Below are positions 48,490 to 50,087 of a stretch of DNA of 50,087 nt, one piece after another. The stretch lies in assembly GCF_025210435.1 (NCBI RefSeq), contig NZ_JAOART010000056.1, positions 1-50,087 of the forward strand, given 5' to 3'. Every line of letters begins with the position of its first letter. Position 1 is the stretch's first letter. This stretch comes from Anaeromicrobium sp. Lineage in GTDB: Bacteria > Bacillota > Clostridia > Peptostreptococcales > Thermotaleaceae. A program made the position numbers and the translations under genes. Below the pieces are notes generated by a model, which was not told where the DNA came from, searched no databases, and worked only from the letters and a program-made list of their open reading frames with translations.

Positions 48490-50087
48490 GCGCCACGAAG
48501 GCGTGTCCAAGTAGCGTAGCTACTTGAAGACAGCTATGCTGTACAGATGATGGTGGAAGACCCACTGAAATCGCCATACAGGTGGAGGTTTCAAACCACC
48601 TTAAGGTGCTGTAGTCAAAAACTATGGTATTGAGCGTTAAGGAAAAGGCAGTAATAAACTGTCAGGTGTGTGTTAAGGAGATGAATGAGCAAGTGAACCA
48701 CTTACGGAAATGTCGAAAGCGTAGAGATTCCATCAAAACCAGGGGGTTGTCGTTAATCTGGGACAAGTCTAGAGGAAACCTGTTTACTGTCTAGGCGGTG
48801 GGCGGCATAAAGGTGGCATGAACTTAATACAGGCGTCTGTATGGAACGTGGGAACCCACGGACTGATGCTAAGGGAGTATTTCAAGTGGAAGAACCGTAA
48901 GAAAAGAGTACCGATGCAGTCATGGGGGCAGACTTTGTTGTAGTAGCGAAGAAGTTCCTGTAATGGGAATGGAGCGAAGAACAAGGATTATCTGGTTTCA
49001 AAGATAGGTCAACTTTGAAAAGAGGAGGAACTTATGGGAGAAACAAAGCCGTTTAATATCTCAAAAAGAGCCGTAAAATTGGCTTATGAGAGAGTGAAAG
49101 CAAATAAGGGAACTTATGGAGTTGATGAACAATCTATAGAAGATTTTAAGAAGAACTTAAAGAATAACCTATACAAAATCTGGAACAGAATGTCATTAGG
49201 AAGTTATTTTCCTAAACCAGTAAAGGCTGTAGCAATTCCAAAGAAGAATGGTGGAACTAGAATATTAGGTATTCCTACTGTTGAAGATAGGATTGCACAG
49301 ATGGTGGCAAAGCTATACTTCGAACCATCAGTAGAGTCTATGTTTTATGAAGATTCTTATGGATATAGACTAAATAAATCAACAATACAAGCAATAGAAA
49401 AGACAAGAACAAGATGTTGGAGGAAAGACTGGGTACTAGAGTTTGATATTAAAGGGTTGTTTGATAATATGAGGCATGACTATTTAATGAAAATGGTGAA
49501 AAGGCACACCAAAGAAGACTGGGTTATTTTATATATTCAAAGGTAGTTGACTACGCCATTTAAAATGGAAGATGGTACGATAGTACCAAGAACATCTGGA
49601 ACCCCGCAAGGGGGTGTTATTAGTCCAGTTCTTGCAAATCTGTTTCTACATTATGTATTTGATGATTTTATGGTAAAAGAATTTCCAACAATACCTTGGG
49701 CAAGATATGCTGATGATGGAGTAACCCATTGTGTATCATTAAAACAGGCGAAGTATCTACAAAGAAGACTTCAGAAAAGATTTGAGCAATTTGGATTAGA
49801 ATTAAATTTAGAGAAAACAAGGATAGTTTATTGTAAAGATGATGACCGAAAAGGAAATTATTCTAATATATCCTTTGATTTTCTAGGATATACATTCAAA
49901 CCAAGGGGTTCAAAGAATAAATATGGAAAGTTTTTCACAAACTTTGTCCCAGCAATATCTGAGAAAGCAAAGAAAGCAATCCGTAAAGAAGTAAGAAGAT
50001 GGAGACTTCAATTAAAAGTAGATAAAGATCTATTGGATATAGCAAATATGTTCAATAAGAAGATACAGGGATGGATTAATTATTATA
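48488..50087 (+). mobile_element. Second group II intron nested in the first
   Basis: A new intron start, GTGCGCCACGAAGGCGT, follows directly after the GCAGACGATT of the YADD codons. The following 545 bases (48488-49033) are non-coding, with domain I-like stems such as GTGGGAACCCAC, and lead into a second RT gene at 49034. Its 3' end lies beyond the window. Its RT is different in sequence from the outer one and belongs to another intron class, so this is not a duplication. Confidence 0.85.
49034..50087 (+). pseudogene. Inner group II intron RT/maturase with in-frame stop, partial
   Basis: The reading frame starts at ATG 49034 (AGAGGAGG upstream) with RVKANKGTYGVDEQSIEDF. It carries PKPVKAVAIPKKNGGTRIL then GIPTVEDRIAQMVAKLYFE, and LEFDIKGLFDNMRHDYL. 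TAG at 49544-49546 replaces what is normally a Trp codon in such proteins (IxRWLTxPF). The same frame then continues: SGTPQGGVISPVLANLFLHY, the catalytic WARYADDGV near 49706, RIVYCKDDDR and FDFLGYTF, to the window end within the maturase domain (KKIQGWINYY). One nonsense change therefore separates it from an intact RT. The C-terminus is not in the window. Confidence 0.9.

Larger units (their letters stand above)
47249..50087 (+). mobile_element. Class C-like group II intron (outer), running off the window
   Basis: The 5' end GTGTGCCCAGCATGGGC, followed by a stretch with CTACAGGGTGAAAGTCCCGAGC, is the start of domain I of bacterial group II introns. Its position 4 bases after a terminator T-run and the type of its RT (see 47666) fit class C, which inserts behind terminators and has no fixed exon-1 pairing needs beyond a short IBS1. 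47249-47665 is non-coding domains I-IV. The 3' end (domains V/VI) is not in the window, because a second intron is inserted at 48488. Confidence 0.88.

Overview
The window is AT-rich DNA from an endospore-forming, flagellated member of the Firmicutes, most likely class Clostridia. The first 11 kb keep the order known from Bacillus subtilis and Clostridioides (ywmB, murA, spoIID, spoIIQ, spoIIID, mbl, flhO, flgG/flhP, fabZ). The species cannot be told from sequence alone.

Layout: 132-11050 is this conserved cell-wall, sporulation and flagellar-rod block. It departs from the usual order in two ways: spoIIID is inverted, and a small four-helix-bundle (23S rRNA IVS / S23 family) gene sits between flgG and the rod-binding protein gene. 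11162-47164 is a long, mostly collinear surface-glycan locus. It holds a Wzz-like chain-length protein, O-antigen ligase/polymerase proteins, two initiating phosphoglycosyl transferases, a PglC/PglD/PglE-like set with a distant PglF-like dehydratase, UDP-glucose dehydrogenase, and a full nonulosonic-acid (legionaminic type) pathway: dehydratase, aminotransferase, CBS-linked nucleotidyltransferase, formyltransferase, NeuB-, NeuC- and NeuA-like enzymes. A flippase, a candidate nonulosonate transferase, a polymerase, a beta-propeller protein, further glycosyl-modifying genes and galU follow. 47249 to the end is a class C-like group II intron directly behind the galU terminator, invaded by a second group II intron inside its reverse-transcriptase gene; both RT genes are damaged.

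How the genes work together (inference): PGT enzymes load a first sugar phosphate on undecaprenyl phosphate. Cytosolic enzymes make diacetamido-trideoxy sugars, UDP-glucuronate and a CMP-nonulosonate that probably carries an N-formyl group. Glycosyltransferases extend the unit, the Wzx-like protein flips it, and Wzy/Wzz/ligase proteins polymerise or attach it. The product could be a capsule, an S-layer or a flagellar glycan.

The most unusual content is non-coding. (1) At least eight intergenic loci carry repeats that keep a strict 7-bp period (AACNNNN on one arm, GTTNNNN-like on the other) and form hairpins just upstream of ribosome binding sites; the units differ from locus to locus, with perfect AACAGCT arrays of 12, 12, 6 and 1 copies. 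The four-helix-bundle gene lies between the two arms of one such repeat. (2) A roughly 230-240 bp palindromic element with 11-bp terminal inverted repeats occurs three times, shows compensatory changes in its stem, and has split an IS110-family transposase gene. (3) A decayed EPS-type MarR regulator lies in three reading frames upstream of ugd.
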